The translations under genes and the position numbers were made by a program. The notes under the pieces are model-generated. The model saw nothing but the letters and a program-made list of their open reading frames with translations. It was not told where the DNA came from and made no database searches. 64,000 bases of DNA. Origin: Thermanaeromonas toyohensis ToBE. GTDB lineage: Bacteria; Bacillota; DSM-521; Neomoorellales; Neomoorellaceae. Where the stretch lies: assembly GCF_900176005.1 (NCBI RefSeq), contig NZ_LT838272.1:3118501-3182500 (forward strand), read 5' to 3'. How positions within the stretch are numbered: the first letter of the stretch is position 1; every line of letters starts with the position of its first letter. Shown one piece after another: positions 51,817 to 60,125 of this stretch.

Positions 51817-52608
51817 CTACCTCCCAAAGACGTCCCAAGCCACACGGTGGGCAGGAAACACAGGCCCTTCAGAACAAACGTTCTCATAGGTCAAGTTCCC
51901 ATCCTCCTGGTATATAGGCACAGCACATCCCCGGCAGGCGCCCAAGCCACAGGCCATATGTTCTTCCAAGGATACCTGAGCAGGTATAAGGTGGGTAGCG
52001 GCAAGGCTAGCCACCACAGCTAGCATATCCCGTGGGCCGCAGGCGAAAATACCGTCGAATTGTTGGCTAGTAATCTGGTCGGCTAAAAGATCAGTTACCA
52101 GGCCGGTAAACCCAGCGCTTCCATCCTCTGTAGCTATTTCTAACTCTACTCCTAGTTCGGCTAACTCTCGTTCCCTTAAAAGGTAATTTCGGCTACGCGC
52201 CCCTTGATAAAAGGTTACCCTATTCCCCTGGGCTACAGCCTCCCGGGCCAAAAAAAACAAGGGAGCCAAACCCATACCCCCGGCCACCAGAGCTAATCTT
52301 TTACCAAAAGGAACTACAAATCCCCGCCCTAAGGGACCGAGTCCGGAAATCCTCTCTCCCGGCACCCGGGCAGCTAACCAGGCCGTACCTTTGCCCACTA
52401 CACGGTAGAGAAATTCTATTTCCTGCTTGCCTGGGTCGAAATCGTGGATGCTTAACGGCCGTCGCAAGAGAGGATCATACCCTGAACCGCACCGCAGGTG
52501 AACGAATTGCCCTGGCTTAGTCTCCTCTATCGGAGCCTTTAACCGCAGACGATAAATTCCAGGACCCGTAGGAAAATTAGTCACAACCTCTCCTACCCAC
52601 AGGGCCAT
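51817..52608 (-). CDS. pyrK: Dihydroorotate dehydrogenase B, electron transfer subunit
   Basis: 263 aa ferredoxin-reductase-like protein: FAD-site RRPLSIHDFD, NAD-site LVAGGMGLAPLFFL, and a C-terminal [2Fe-2S] site with CGLGACRGCAVPI and a fourth Cys in ENVCSEG. It is PyrK, partner of PyrD. First gene of pyrKDE here; carAB, pyrB, pyrC and pyrF are not in the window. ATG start. Confidence 0.95.
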   Translation of the reverse strand: MALWVGEVVTNFPTGPGIYRLRLKAPIEETKPGQFVHLRCGSGYDPLLRRPLSIHDFDPGKQEIEFLYRVVGKGTAWLAARVPGERISGLGPLGRGFVVPFGKRLALVAGGMGLAPLFFLAREAVAQGNRVTFYQGARSRNYLLRERELAELGVELEIATEDGSAGFTGLVTDLLADQITSQQFDGIFACGPRDMLAVVASLAATHLIPAQVSLEEHMACGLGACRGCAVPIYQEDGNLTYENVCSEGPVFPAHRVAWDVFGR

Positions 52609-52684
52609 CTTTTCCCCATCCTTGGCTTAAAGTTCGACTTGAAGTATCTTTCGACACTTTCTTTTACCTTCCTTCTATAGGCTA

Positions 52685-52714
52685 CAAAAAAGCCCCGGCT
52701 CTACCTGCGGGGCT
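52685..52714 (-). terminator. Intrinsic terminator after groES
   Basis: Minus-strand AGCCCCG (52708-52714) pairs with CGGGGCT (52691-52697), followed by TTTTTT. It separates groES from pyrK. Confidence 0.85.
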
Positions 52715-52804
52715 GGGAAAGTAAAATAATATGGGGGTGATTAATCTATTTATGTAGGAAATTATCCTTCTTAAGTTTACCTCTAAGTTTATCCTCCTAC
52801 AATT

Positions 52805-53092
52805 TTACTCTATTACCGCTAAGATATCCCTCTCGCTTATCAAGAGGTACTTCTGGTCTCCTTCCTTAACCTCTGTTCCAGCGTACTTAGCGAAGATAAC
52901 CTTATCTCCCTTTTTGACCTCCATGGGCAAGCGTTGCCCATTCTCCAGAACCCTTCCTGGACCTACTGCTAAAACCTCTCCCTGCTGGGGCTTTTCCTTA
53001 GCCGTATCCGGCAGCACAATGCCTCCCTTAGTTTTTTCTTCTGCTTCTATAACCTTTACTAATACACGGTCACCCAGCGGCTTAAAAGCCAT
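52805..53092 (-). CDS. groES: Co-chaperonin GroES, not followed by groEL
   Basis: 95 aa: [22 protein letters not shown] at the start (split here: [14 protein letters not shown], then [12 protein letters not shown]), [18 protein letters not shown] and [14 protein letters not shown] at the end. It caps the GroEL chamber. Behind a CIRCE operator and its own promoter, and closed by a terminator, it forms a one-gene unit. groEL, which normally follows, is absent here and must be elsewhere. Confidence 0.95.
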   Translation of the reverse strand: MAFKPLGDRVLVKVIEAEEKTKGGIVLPDTAKEKPQQGEVLAVGPGRVLENGQRLPMEVKKGDKVIFAKYAGTEVKEGDQKYLLISERDILAVIE

Positions 53093-53124
53093 AACTCCCT
53101 TCTACCTCCCTTTTAACTTTGTTT

Positions 53125-53151
53125 TTAGCACTCACTTTAGGGGAGTGCTAA
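53125..53151 (-). promoter_or_regulatory. CIRCE operator (HrcA site)
   Basis: Perfect TTAGCACTC-N9-GAGTGCTAA palindrome, between the groES promoter and its start codon. HrcA should repress groES in the absence of heat or folding stress. Confidence 0.95.
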
Positions 53152-53163
53152 CACCCAAAAAGT

Positions 53164-53192
53164 ATCATATTAGGTTTGAGGCTAAAATGCAA
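53164..53192 (-). promoter_or_regulatory. Promoter of groES
   Basis: Minus-strand TTGCAT (53187-53192), a 17-base spacer and TATGAT (53164-53169), directly upstream of the CIRCE element. Confidence 0.8.
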
Positions 53193-53247
53193 GTACCCGC
53201 TGCAGTTTTCCTTATCATTTTCCTAGAAAGAAAAAATTATACAAAGC

Positions 53248-53742
53248 TTAATCTAAACGTGCGCATTCTGAAGCCTCTCCCTTCAAAACGGCTAAACCAT
53301 GGGGTAAAGCGGGTAGTACCGCCTCCAGGTTTTCCCTTACTCCCCGAGGGCTCCCAGGCAGGTTTATAATTAGACTTTTCCCCCGGATCCCGGCCACGGC
53401 ACGCGATAACATAGCTTGAGGAGTAACCTTCAGTCCTTGCGCCCGCATGGCTTCTGGCAAGCCCGGCACCTCCCGCTCTATGACTTCTTTAGTAGCTTCC
53501 GGTGTTACATCACGCGGACCGAAACCCGTCCCGCCTGTGGTAAGGATTAAATCCGCTCCCACTTCATCACAAAACTCCCGTAATTTGGTAGCTATAACCT
53601 GGCGTTCGTCAGGAACTACAGCATAAGCCACCACTTGGCCGCCGATCCTAGCCACCAGCTCCCGGATCACCTCGGCGCTCTTATCCTCCCGCTCTCCCCG
53701 GGCCCCTTTATCGCTCGCTGTAAGGATAGCTACCCGGATCAT
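53248..53742 (-). CDS. mogA: Molybdopterin adenylyltransferase (MogA/MoaB type)
   Basis: 164 aa of the MogA/MoaB fold. ILTASDKGARGEREDKS at the start, LTTGGTGFGPRDVTPEAT near residue 72 and the PGSPRGVRENLEAVLPALPH end are diagnostic. It activates molybdopterin by adenylation before metal insertion by MoeA. ATG 53742 after GAGGTGAT; the GTG at 53754 lies in that site. Last gene of the Moco operon. Confidence 0.93.
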   Translation of the reverse strand: MIRVAILTASDKGARGEREDKSAEVIRELVARIGGQVVAYAVVPDERQVIATKLREFCDEVGADLILTTGGTGFGPRDVTPEATKEVIEREVPGLPEAMRAQGLKVTPQAMLSRAVAGIRGKSLIINLPGSPRGVRENLEAVLPALPHGLAVLKGEASECARLD

Positions 53743-53762
53743 TTCACTTATCACCTCGGTTT

Positions 53763-54212
53763 TTAAACATCGCCTTGCCCATCAACGACCTCAATATTAT
53801 CTCCTACCTGGACCGGTCCGCCCTTTAACACCCTGGCAAAGATCCCTTCCCTCGGCATGATGCAGTCACCAGCCTGATAATAGACGGCGCAGCGTTCATG
53901 GCATACTTTACCTATCTGGGTAACTTCCACTACTGCCTCGGGACCGATCTTCAATTTGGTACCCGGAACAAGGCTCCTTAAGTCTAATCCTTCAGTAGTC
54001 AGGTTCTCTGCAAAATCTCCCGGTCCCACTTTAAGTCCTTGGGCCTGCATCTTGCGTATGCTCTCCAGGGCTAAGAGGCTGACCTGCCGGTGCCAGGGGC
54101 CCGCGTGAGCATCACCTTCCAGGCCATGGTTGGGGATCAGTCTCCCCCAACCTATGTTCCTCTTACGCTCGCCTTTACGCAGGCTCGTGCATACTGCTAC
54201 TATGCGTCCCAC
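53763..54212 (-). CDS. MOSC-domain protein
   Basis: 149 aa from GTG 54212, six bases after GGAGGAGG. MOSC-fold features: HGLEGDAHAGPWHRQVSLLA, PGDFAENLTTEGLDL and the Cys in IGKVCHERCAVYYQ. MOSC proteins bind Moco-linked sulfur. In Firmicutes a stand-alone MOSC protein is often encoded beside mogA and moaC, and a role in Moco sulfuration or transfer is inferred. A longer frame to 54269 lacks a ribosome site. Confidence 0.9.
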   Translation of the reverse strand: MGRIVAVCTSLRKGERKRNIGWGRLIPNHGLEGDAHAGPWHRQVSLLALESIRKMQAQGLKVGPGDFAENLTTEGLDLRSLVPGTKLKIGPEAVVEVTQIGKVCHERCAVYYQAGDCIMPREGIFARVLKGGPVQVGDNIEVVDGQGDV

Positions 54213-54311
54213 AGTTTCCCTCCTCCCGAAAGGCATCTCTTTAAAGCGTAGCTTAATTGGGAAAGCCAAAGCGCAAATACCTTAGCCGAGCCCCAAAGCC
54301 TGTTTACCTAG

Positions 54312-54812
54312 CTAAAAGTTCCACCTTTCCTCACCTTCCCGCTGCCAGACCCCGCTCCGCCCCCCGCTTTTCTCCACTAATCGGATATCGCTTATAACTA
54401 TTCCCCGCTCTACAGCTTTGCACATATCATAAATAGTAAGGGCCGCAACACTCACTGCCGCCAGGGCTTCCAATTCTACCCCTGTTTGACCAGAAGTTTT
54501 AACCCGGGCTTCTATCTCCAAAACCCCTTTATCCAGGTGCGGCCGGAATTCTAAAGCGGCATAAGATAAGTTCAAGGGATGACATAGGGGTATAAGCTCC
54601 CCTGTTTTCTTAGCCGCCATGATCCCCGCCACCCGGGCTACGGCCAATACGTCTCCCTTAGGGCCTTTGCCTTCCAAGATAAGATTCAAAGTAGCCGGGT
54701 TCATGATCACCTTCCCCCGGGCTATAGCTTGGCGTTCAGTAACAGGCTTTGCTCCTACATCCACCATACGCGCCTGGCCACGGGAATCTATATGGGTCAA
54801 AGCTTGATCCAT
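54312..54812 (-). CDS. moaC: Cyclic pyranopterin monophosphate synthase
   Basis: 166 aa with [16 protein letters not shown] near residue 16, [14 protein letters not shown] near 72, [14 protein letters not shown], and [12 protein letters not shown]. With MoaA it makes cPMP, the first Moco intermediate. ATG at 54812, seven bases after moaA. Confidence 0.96.
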   Translation of the reverse strand: MDQALTHIDSRGQARMVDVGAKPVTERQAIARGKVIMNPATLNLILEGKGPKGDVLAVARVAGIMAAKKTGELIPLCHPLNLSYAALEFRPHLDKGVLEIEARVKTSGQTGVELEALAAVSVAALTIYDMCKAVERGIVISDIRLVEKSGGRSGVWQREGEERWNF

Positions 54813-54818
54813 AACCTT

Positions 54819-55877
54819 TCATCCTCCCAGCTGGCACATAAAACTTCCCTCGTTCCATCCCGCTTCTAAACGATGTCCCCAAGGCTTAAGGCACACAGCC
54901 TGTTGGAAAAGCCTGGCCAGCTCTGTCACCGAGGCGCCCGACCTTAAAGGGGTTTTCATATCCACTTCAGCCTGCCAATAAAGGCAAGGACGGAGCTTCC
55001 CATCGGCTGTAAGCCTTAAGCGATTGCACCGGCTACAAAAATGCTCGCTCAAAGCCCCTATAAACCCCACGCTCCCTGGGCCGCCAGCAACCCGGAAGCT
55101 CCTGGCCGGTCCATTCCCAGGCAGATCCAACATAGGTTCTAATTTAAAATTAGCCGCTAGCCGTTTCCATATCTCTTGAAGGGGAACATAACCAAAATAC
55201 TCCCCGGCTGCTGTGCCGATGGGCATAAGCTCTATGAACCGCACATGTAACGGTTCCCTTAAGGCTAAAGAAGCAAAATCCAAGATTTCATCCTCGTTGA
55301 AGCCGCGTACCACCACTACATTTAATTTTACAGGAACTAGACCGGCCGCCAGGGCAGCCCGGATACCTCGCCAGACGGCCTCTATACTTCCACCCCGGGT
55401 AATAAAACTATAGCGGTCCGGTTGCAAGGTGTCTAAACTAATGTTTACCCTCTTTAAACCTGCTTCCTTCAGGGGAAGGGCCAGGGATTCCAAAAGCTGA
55501 CCATTTGTAGTTAAAGAGATCTCTTCCAACCCCGGCAAGCTAGCCAGTTCTCGTACTAGGGAAACCAGGTTTTTCCGCACTAAGGGCTCGCCACCGGTAA
55601 GCCGGATCCGCTTAATCCCTACCTGAAGGGCTGCCTGCACCAGTCTTACAATCTCTTCCAACCGTAAGATGTCATCATGGTTCTTTAGGGGTACCCCTTC
55701 CTCCGGCATACAATACCGGCAACGGAGGTTACAGCGATCCGTAACAGATACCCGCAAGTAATTTATACGGCGACCGAAGGTATCCTCCACCGGCCTTTCC
55801 CCCTTAAACTCGTGCTCTTTCTCCCCGGTCTCCCTGGCTTTCCAAGTCAAAAATTCTTCCAAACTATTTGCCCACAA
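54819..55877 (-). CDS. moaA: GTP 3',8-cyclase (radical SAM)
   Basis: MoaA converts GTP to 3',8-cyclo-GTP. The radical SAM cluster motif is CNLRCRYC, with RLTGGEPLVRKNL after it. The second [4Fe-4S] site is in CSRCNRLRLTADGKLRPC, and the chain ends in the GG required for activity. The start is uncertain: TTG 55877, 55862 and 55850 are all in frame, none with a strong ribosome site, and the gene overlaps the upstream moeA-like gene by up to 31 bases. Up to 352 aa. Confidence 0.95.
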   Translation of the reverse strand: MWANSLEEFLTWKARETGEKEHEFKGERPVEDTFGRRINYLRVSVTDRCNLRCRYCMPEEGVPLKNHDDILRLEEIVRLVQAALQVGIKRIRLTGGEPLVRKNLVSLVRELASLPGLEEISLTTNGQLLESLALPLKEAGLKRVNISLDTLQPDRYSFITRGGSIEAVWRGIRAALAAGLVPVKLNVVVVRGFNEDEILDFASLALREPLHVRFIELMPIGTAAGEYFGYVPLQEIWKRLAANFKLEPMLDLPGNGPARSFRVAGGPGSVGFIGALSEHFCSRCNRLRLTADGKLRPCLYWQAEVDMKTPLRSGASVTELARLFQQAVCLKPWGHRLEAGWNEGSFMCQLGG

Positions 55878-57775
55878 TCCTTAAGATCATATCCTGGCAG
55901 GCGCTGGGCTGCCTTCCGAAATTCTTCCGAAGCCATAACCTTAACTAAATCCTGGACTAAAGGATTTTCCCATTGCTCGCGAAAGAAACATAAATCAAAG
56001 CGTTCCACCGCCACCGGGACAAATTCTAGTTGGTAGGCCCTGGCCGCGGCATAAATTCCTAAGCCCACATCTGCTAAGCCCAGAGCCACCCTCGCCGCCA
56101 CACCTAGGTGGGTGGTCTCCTCCCTCTCATAACCATGGATATCCTTCACCTCTAAACCCTGAAGCTTTAAATGGTAATCCAAAAGCACCCGGGTACCCGA
56201 GCCAGGCTGCCTGTTGACAAAGGTCACATCTTTTCGCACCAGATCCTTTAAGCTTTTAATGTTTTTAGGATTGCCGGGAGCAACCATCAAGCCGTTCTGC
56301 CTGTAGGCTAGGTTAACTAGCACCACCTGCTCGCCACGTAAATACTCCTCAACATAGGGCACGTTATATGTACCGCTGGCGGGATCCAACAAGTGTATAC
56401 CTGCTCCGTGGGCTTCTCCCCGCTGCAAAACATTAAGCCCTGCTAGACTTCCTACTTTTGCTACTGCTAGCCCCTTACCAGGATAAAGCTTACGTAAGGC
56501 ATCTCCCAATACTGCAAGCAAGGGATCATCGCTGCCGGTTATGACCAGGGTGGCCTGGATCTCTTCCAGCGCCTTAAGAAGAACTACCTTTACCTCAGCA
56601 CCTGCAGGGTAGCCCTCGGAAAGACGCGGAATACGCAAAATCCCATCTGCCCGGGCCAGGGAGGCGATGTTCCCCGCTCCCCGGCCTAAGGGAGTAGCTA
56701 TTAGCTTTTCCCCCACTTGGGCAAGGCGCACGCGAATAAATTCTTCCCGGCCTAGAGAGGAAGCTATTTTCCGTCCCAAGATAGCTTGGGCCTCCGGAGG
56801 CTCCGGCGGTTTAAGGCCTTGCTTGATATACACCAGGGGTCGAAGGAAAAGCTCAGCACAGAGGGCCGCTGAAACGGGGTAGCCCGGGACTCCTAACACC
56901 GGTTTACCTTCCACCAAGCCCAGGATAACCGGCTTACCCGGTTTGGTAGCTACACCGTGGGTAAAAATACGGCCCAGCTCGGCCACTAGACGGGCAGTAT
57001 AATCCTCCCGGCCAGCAGAAGATCCGGCATTGATAAGCACTACATCTGCTTGAGACAAGGCTAACTTTAGCCGCTCTTTAAGGAGGTCGTAATCGTCCGG
57101 AGTGATGGGGAAAAGGTGGGGTTCGCCTCCCCATTGGCGGACTAAGGAGGCTAACATAACGCTATTGGATTCTATGATTTGCCCGGGCAGGGGATTAGAA
57201 GTGGGCGGTACCAATTCGCTCCCAGTAGGCAAAATAGCCACCTGGGGCCTACGGCGTACTTTTACCTCTGTAACTCCTGCGCTTAAGAAAGCGGCCAGAT
57301 CAAAGGCTGTTAAAAGATGGTTGGTCGGTGCCAGCATCTCCCCAGCCAAAATATCCTCCCCCGGTAGGCGGACATGCTGCCAAGGTATGGCCGGAGCATA
57401 AATTTCCACTATGTTTTCGTCGATAAAAGTAACCTCTTCCAGCATAATAACTGCGTTAGACCCTTCCGGTAGAGGATCACCTGTATCGACCACCCAAGCT
57501 TCTTTCCCCAAAACTAACCTCCGGGGAAAACCTTCGGAAGCACCCCAGGTATCCTCCACCCGGACAGCGATACCATCCATGGCCGCGCCAATATAATGGG
57601 GGGAGGAAAGGGGAGCATACACAGCCTCTGCTGTGACCCGCCCTAAGGCTTCCTGGGTAGGTATCTTTTCCCCCGGCGTAGGATGGAGAAACCCTATATT
57701 TTTTAAGGCCTCTAAAAATTCCTCTCGAGCTTCCTCCCAGGGCCGGTTGTCCAGAAAAACTTTACGTTCCTCCAC
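55847..57775 (-). CDS. MoeA-like protein fused to a periplasmic-binding-like domain
   Basis: 642 aa. Residues 1-410 are a MoeA-type molybdotransferase (AAMDGIAVRV near residue 65, VDTGDPLPEGSNAVIMLEEV, ILPTGSEL, AGSSAGREDYTA, GVPGYPVSA). Residues about 415-640 are a solute-binding-protein-like domain (VITGSDDPLLAVL, NRQPGSGTRVLLDYHL, DVGLGIYAAA) as in COG1910. The second domain lacks a signal peptide and so is cytoplasmic, and may sense a Mo/W compound or molybdopterin. GTG 57775 after AGGAGGG. Confidence 0.92.
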   Translation of the reverse strand: MEERKVFLDNRPWEEAREEFLEALKNIGFLHPTPGEKIPTQEALGRVTAEAVYAPLSSPHYIGAAMDGIAVRVEDTWGASEGFPRRLVLGKEAWVVDTGDPLPEGSNAVIMLEEVTFIDENIVEIYAPAIPWQHVRLPGEDILAGEMLAPTNHLLTAFDLAAFLSAGVTEVKVRRRPQVAILPTGSELVPPTSNPLPGQIIESNSVMLASLVRQWGGEPHLFPITPDDYDLLKERLKLALSQADVVLINAGSSAGREDYTARLVAELGRIFTHGVATKPGKPVILGLVEGKPVLGVPGYPVSAALCAELFLRPLVYIKQGLKPPEPPEAQAILGRKIASSLGREEFIRVRLAQVGEKLIATPLGRGAGNIASLARADGILRIPRLSEGYPAGAEVKVVLLKALEEIQATLVITGSDDPLLAVLGDALRKLYPGKGLAVAKVGSLAGLNVLQRGEAHGAGIHLLDPASGTYNVPYVEEYLRGEQVVLVNLAYRQNGLMVAPGNPKNIKSLKDLVRKDVTFVNRQPGSGTRVLLDYHLKLQGLEVKDIHGYEREETTHLGVAARVALGLADVGLGIYAAARAYQLEFVPVAVERFDLCFFREQWENPLVQDLVKVMASEEFRKAAQRLPGYDLKDCGQIVWKNF

Positions 57776-57812
57776 GCTTTAAGCCCTCCTGCCTTAACCT
57801 GCCCGTCCTCTT

Positions 57813-59048
57813 TTATATAAAAAGCCTCACCTTCACCCGACTACCAGCCTCTAACCCGGCCTTTTCCAAAGGTATCCTTATGAAACCATCGGCCTGCACC
57901 ATAGTAGAAATGAGCCCCGATTTACCCGGAAGGGGTACAGCCACCAACCCGCCATCTTCCCCGCGTGCCAAGCGTACCCTCACATAATCCTCCCGCCCGG
58001 CGTCCGAAGATAACCGTCGCGCCAAAGTAGCCTCCACCGCTGGTTCTTCTTCCGGATCTTGGTAACGGCCATACTTTAAAAGAGGACTTACAAAAAGATA
58101 AAAAGAAACCATAGCCGATACTGGGTGACCAGGGAGGCCAAAAACCATCCTGTCCTGGATAAGGGCAGCCAGGGTAGGTTTACCGGGCCGGATGGATACC
58201 CCATGGAAAAGTAAACCTTCTTCTCCCCAATGAGATAAAAGGCGAAGGGTTAGATCCCGGGTTCCTACTGAACTTCCACCAGAAAGAAGAACTACCTGGC
58301 TTTCCTCTAAAGCCTGGGCCAGCCTTTCGCTTAAATAAGACAGGTCATCAGGAACAATACCATATAACTTGGCTTCGGCTCCGCAGGATTTTACCAGTCC
58401 CCAGAGGGTATAAGAATTGATATCCCGGACTTGCCCTGGTCCTGGCTGTGCTTCTACAGGTACTATCTCGTTGCCAGTTGCCAAAATCCCTACCCGCCAG
58501 GGCTCCCATACCTTCACTTTCCAATGGCCCAGAGCAGCTAAAACCCCCAAATCTTGAGGTCGTAGGCGGCATCCTGCCTTAAGAACTGTCTCGCCCTTCT
58601 TAACATCCTCCCCCTCAGCCATAACGTTTTCTTTAGGGGCCACAGGTTTTAAAACATTTAGCCAACCTCCTGGCAAGGTCTCCGTATGCTCCAACATAAC
58701 TACAGCGTCTGCACCTAGAGGTAGCATACCCCCGGTGCTCACCGCCACCGCTTCCCCTCGGTTTAAAACCATCTCTGCCCGCGACCCCATGGGTACCTCA
58801 CCAATCATCCGCAAAGGTACGGGTGTCCCCTCGCTAGCTCCGAAAGTATCACAGGAGCGCACGGCAAAACCATCCACGGTGGAGCGGGTAAACCCGGGAA
58901 CGTTTTCCTGAGCCACAATGTCTTCAGCCAACTCCAGGCCTAAGGCTTGCGTCAACTCGCAAACTACGCTCTTACGCTTAAGCCTGGGCCAGTGGCTGGC
59001 CAGAACCTTACGGGCCTGGGCAACAGTCACCACCTGAAAAAACTCCAT
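57813..59048 (-). CDS. moeA: Molybdopterin molybdenumtransferase
   Basis: 411 aa MoeA: FTRSTVDGFAVRSCDT near residue 55, AVSTGGMLPLGADAVVMLEH, GILATGNEIVP near 180, LSGGSSVGTRDLTL and VFGLPGHPVSAMVSF. It inserts molybdate (or tungstate) into activated molybdopterin. A second MoeA-like protein follows; two MoeA types often go with both Mo and W use. ATG 59048; GTG 59060 in frame is less likely. Confidence 0.94.
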   Translation of the reverse strand: MEFFQVVTVAQARKVLASHWPRLKRKSVVCELTQALGLELAEDIVAQENVPGFTRSTVDGFAVRSCDTFGASEGTPVPLRMIGEVPMGSRAEMVLNRGEAVAVSTGGMLPLGADAVVMLEHTETLPGGWLNVLKPVAPKENVMAEGEDVKKGETVLKAGCRLRPQDLGVLAALGHWKVKVWEPWRVGILATGNEIVPVEAQPGPGQVRDINSYTLWGLVKSCGAEAKLYGIVPDDLSYLSERLAQALEESQVVLLSGGSSVGTRDLTLRLLSHWGEEGLLFHGVSIRPGKPTLAALIQDRMVFGLPGHPVSAMVSFYLFVSPLLKYGRYQDPEEEPAVEATLARRLSSDAGREDYVRVRLARGEDGGLVAVPLPGKSGLISTMVQADGFIRIPLEKAGLEAGSRVKVRLFI

Positions 59049-59120
59049 AAACCTTCCCACCTGGAGATCTACTACCCTGGGCTTTAGCCTCCAATCTTGT
59101 CTTGGATAAAACTAGCCCGT

Positions 59121-59315
59121 TTATTCAAAACAACCTAGTTGGCACTGGACTATCTTTATTTTAAGCTCGTCTGCAGCTTGTCCGATGGTCCGCATGGGGA
59201 CTCCCAATTTCCGGGCCAAATCCTGGGCCACAGCACAAGGTAACTTCCCTCCCCGGGCTTCTGCCGCCTCCCGAACCACTTGCAGGATTTCTTCTTTTTT
59301 CTCCATTTTCTCCAT
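59121..59315 (-). CDS. Small HTH-like protein with C-terminal CxxxC, first gene after the Moco riboswitch
   Basis: 64 aa, ATG after GGGGAG. Charged N-terminus (MEKMEKKEEILQVVREAAE), then LPCAVAQDLARKLGVPMRTIGQ, which reads like a helix-turn-helix, and the tail IVQCQLGCFE with CxxxC. A further Cys is in LPCAV. I do not know a named family. Its position between the riboswitch and moeA suggests a Moco-related role, as regulator or metal/sulfur binding protein. Confidence 0.75.
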   Translation of the reverse strand: MEKMEKKEEILQVVREAAEARGGKLPCAVAQDLARKLGVPMRTIGQAADELKIKIVQCQLGCFE

Positions 59316-59431
59316 TTTATTCTCCCCTTGTAAGCAAGGTTTTTGCAGAAGCTCTTCTTTACTCCCTTAAATAAAAGACCCACAGGGCCTTATAAGGGCA
59401 CTCTCCTTTAAATGCTCTAGAAGACATTAAC

Positions 59432-59452
59432 GGGCACCCGGAATGGGTGCCC
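59432..59452 (-). terminator. Expression-platform hairpin after the Moco riboswitch
   Basis: GGGCACCC and GGGTGCCC form a perfect 8-bp stem with a 5-base loop, on the minus strand 17 bases after the riboswitch. The following GTTAATGTCTTCT is only moderately T-rich, so it may be a terminator or an anti-terminator partner. Confidence 0.6.
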
Positions 59453-59468
59453 TTAGTTTCTCCCTTAA

Positions 59469-59592
59469 GGCTCCTTTCCCAATCCGGGAGGCAGGCCCGT
59501 TTCCCGGCCTACCCCGTCACTGCCTGGAGGCAGGAGGCCAGCAGCCATAGCTTAAGGTTTTTAGCCGTAGGCTTACTGGCTCGGAGGTCTAA
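59469..59592 (-). promoter_or_regulatory. Molybdenum cofactor (Moco/Tuco) riboswitch
   Basis: On the minus strand the RNA shows the Moco-motif blocks CCUCCGAGCCAG near the 5' end, GUGAC in the middle, and GCCUGCCUCCCGG followed by GGGAAAGGAG at the 3' end, with helices between. This matches the moaA-leader motif I recall from E. coli (ending GCCUCCCG...GGAAAGGU). It lies 154 bases before the first gene of the seven-gene Moco operon, which it should repress when Moco (or the tungsten form) is plentiful. A TAGAAT at 59642-59647 may be the -10 box. Confidence 0.85.
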
Positions 59593-59767
59593 TATAGAGG
59601 CCTATTATTAAGCCTATTTTAAGATCAAAATGGTTAAGTCTATTCTAGCATAACGGATAAACAAAATAAAGCATCTTACGCTCAAAAACGACCGATCTGC
59701 CATTCTTTATTTTTTGTTGTACCTTTTAAACTATCTATACCTATACTTTTATACTTACCTATACTTG

Positions 59768-60013
59768 CTATACTTGGCAACCACAACGATTAGAAAAAGT
59801 AGCTACTAGAACAACTTCTCCCCGGTCAGCCGCGGCTTCAAAGAGGGTTTTGACTGCCCGCCACACTTCTTCTTCCTCTCCCCGGATGATGGTGCTCATA
59901 GAATTGGTCTCCACCTGCACCTGCCCCGCTGACCAAGAAGCTAAAACCTCTTTGATCAGCTGAGAGTACTCTTTAACACCGAGCGGATAAAGAGCTACCT
60001 GGCAAGCCAGCAT
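59768..60013 (-). CDS. Thiamin-binding-like (YkoF/MTH1187 family) protein
   Basis: 81 aa with ferredoxin-like fold features: ACQVALYPLGVKEYSQLIKEV at the start (first half), VQVETNSMSTIIRGEEEEVW in the middle. These match the DUF77/YkoF-type family that binds thiamin or its pyrimidine. The end, SNRCGCQV, has a CxC that is unusual. ATG after GGGAGG. Follows the methyltransferase gene on the same strand. Confidence 0.75.
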   Translation of the reverse strand: MLACQVALYPLGVKEYSQLIKEVLASWSAGQVQVETNSMSTIIRGEEEEVWRAVKTLFEAAADRGEVVLVATFSNRCGCQV

Positions 60014-60035
60014 AGCTTACACCTCCCGAAAATCA

Positions 60036-60125
60036 TCACTTAACAAAGATTCCCATACTTCCTTCGGCACCACCATCATACGGCCACTCCTCTACAAAAA
60101 TTTCCCAATCTCCACTACAGCCCTA
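60036..60125 (-). other. In-frame 28-codon open stretch after the methyltransferase TAG stop
   Basis: After the TAG at 60125-60123 the same frame stays open for 28 codons (GCSGDWEIFVEEWPYDGGAE, then GSMGIFVK) to TGA at 60036. The composition looks protein-like. It may be a gene fragment, a former C-terminus cut by a TAG mutation, or chance. Confidence 0.25.
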
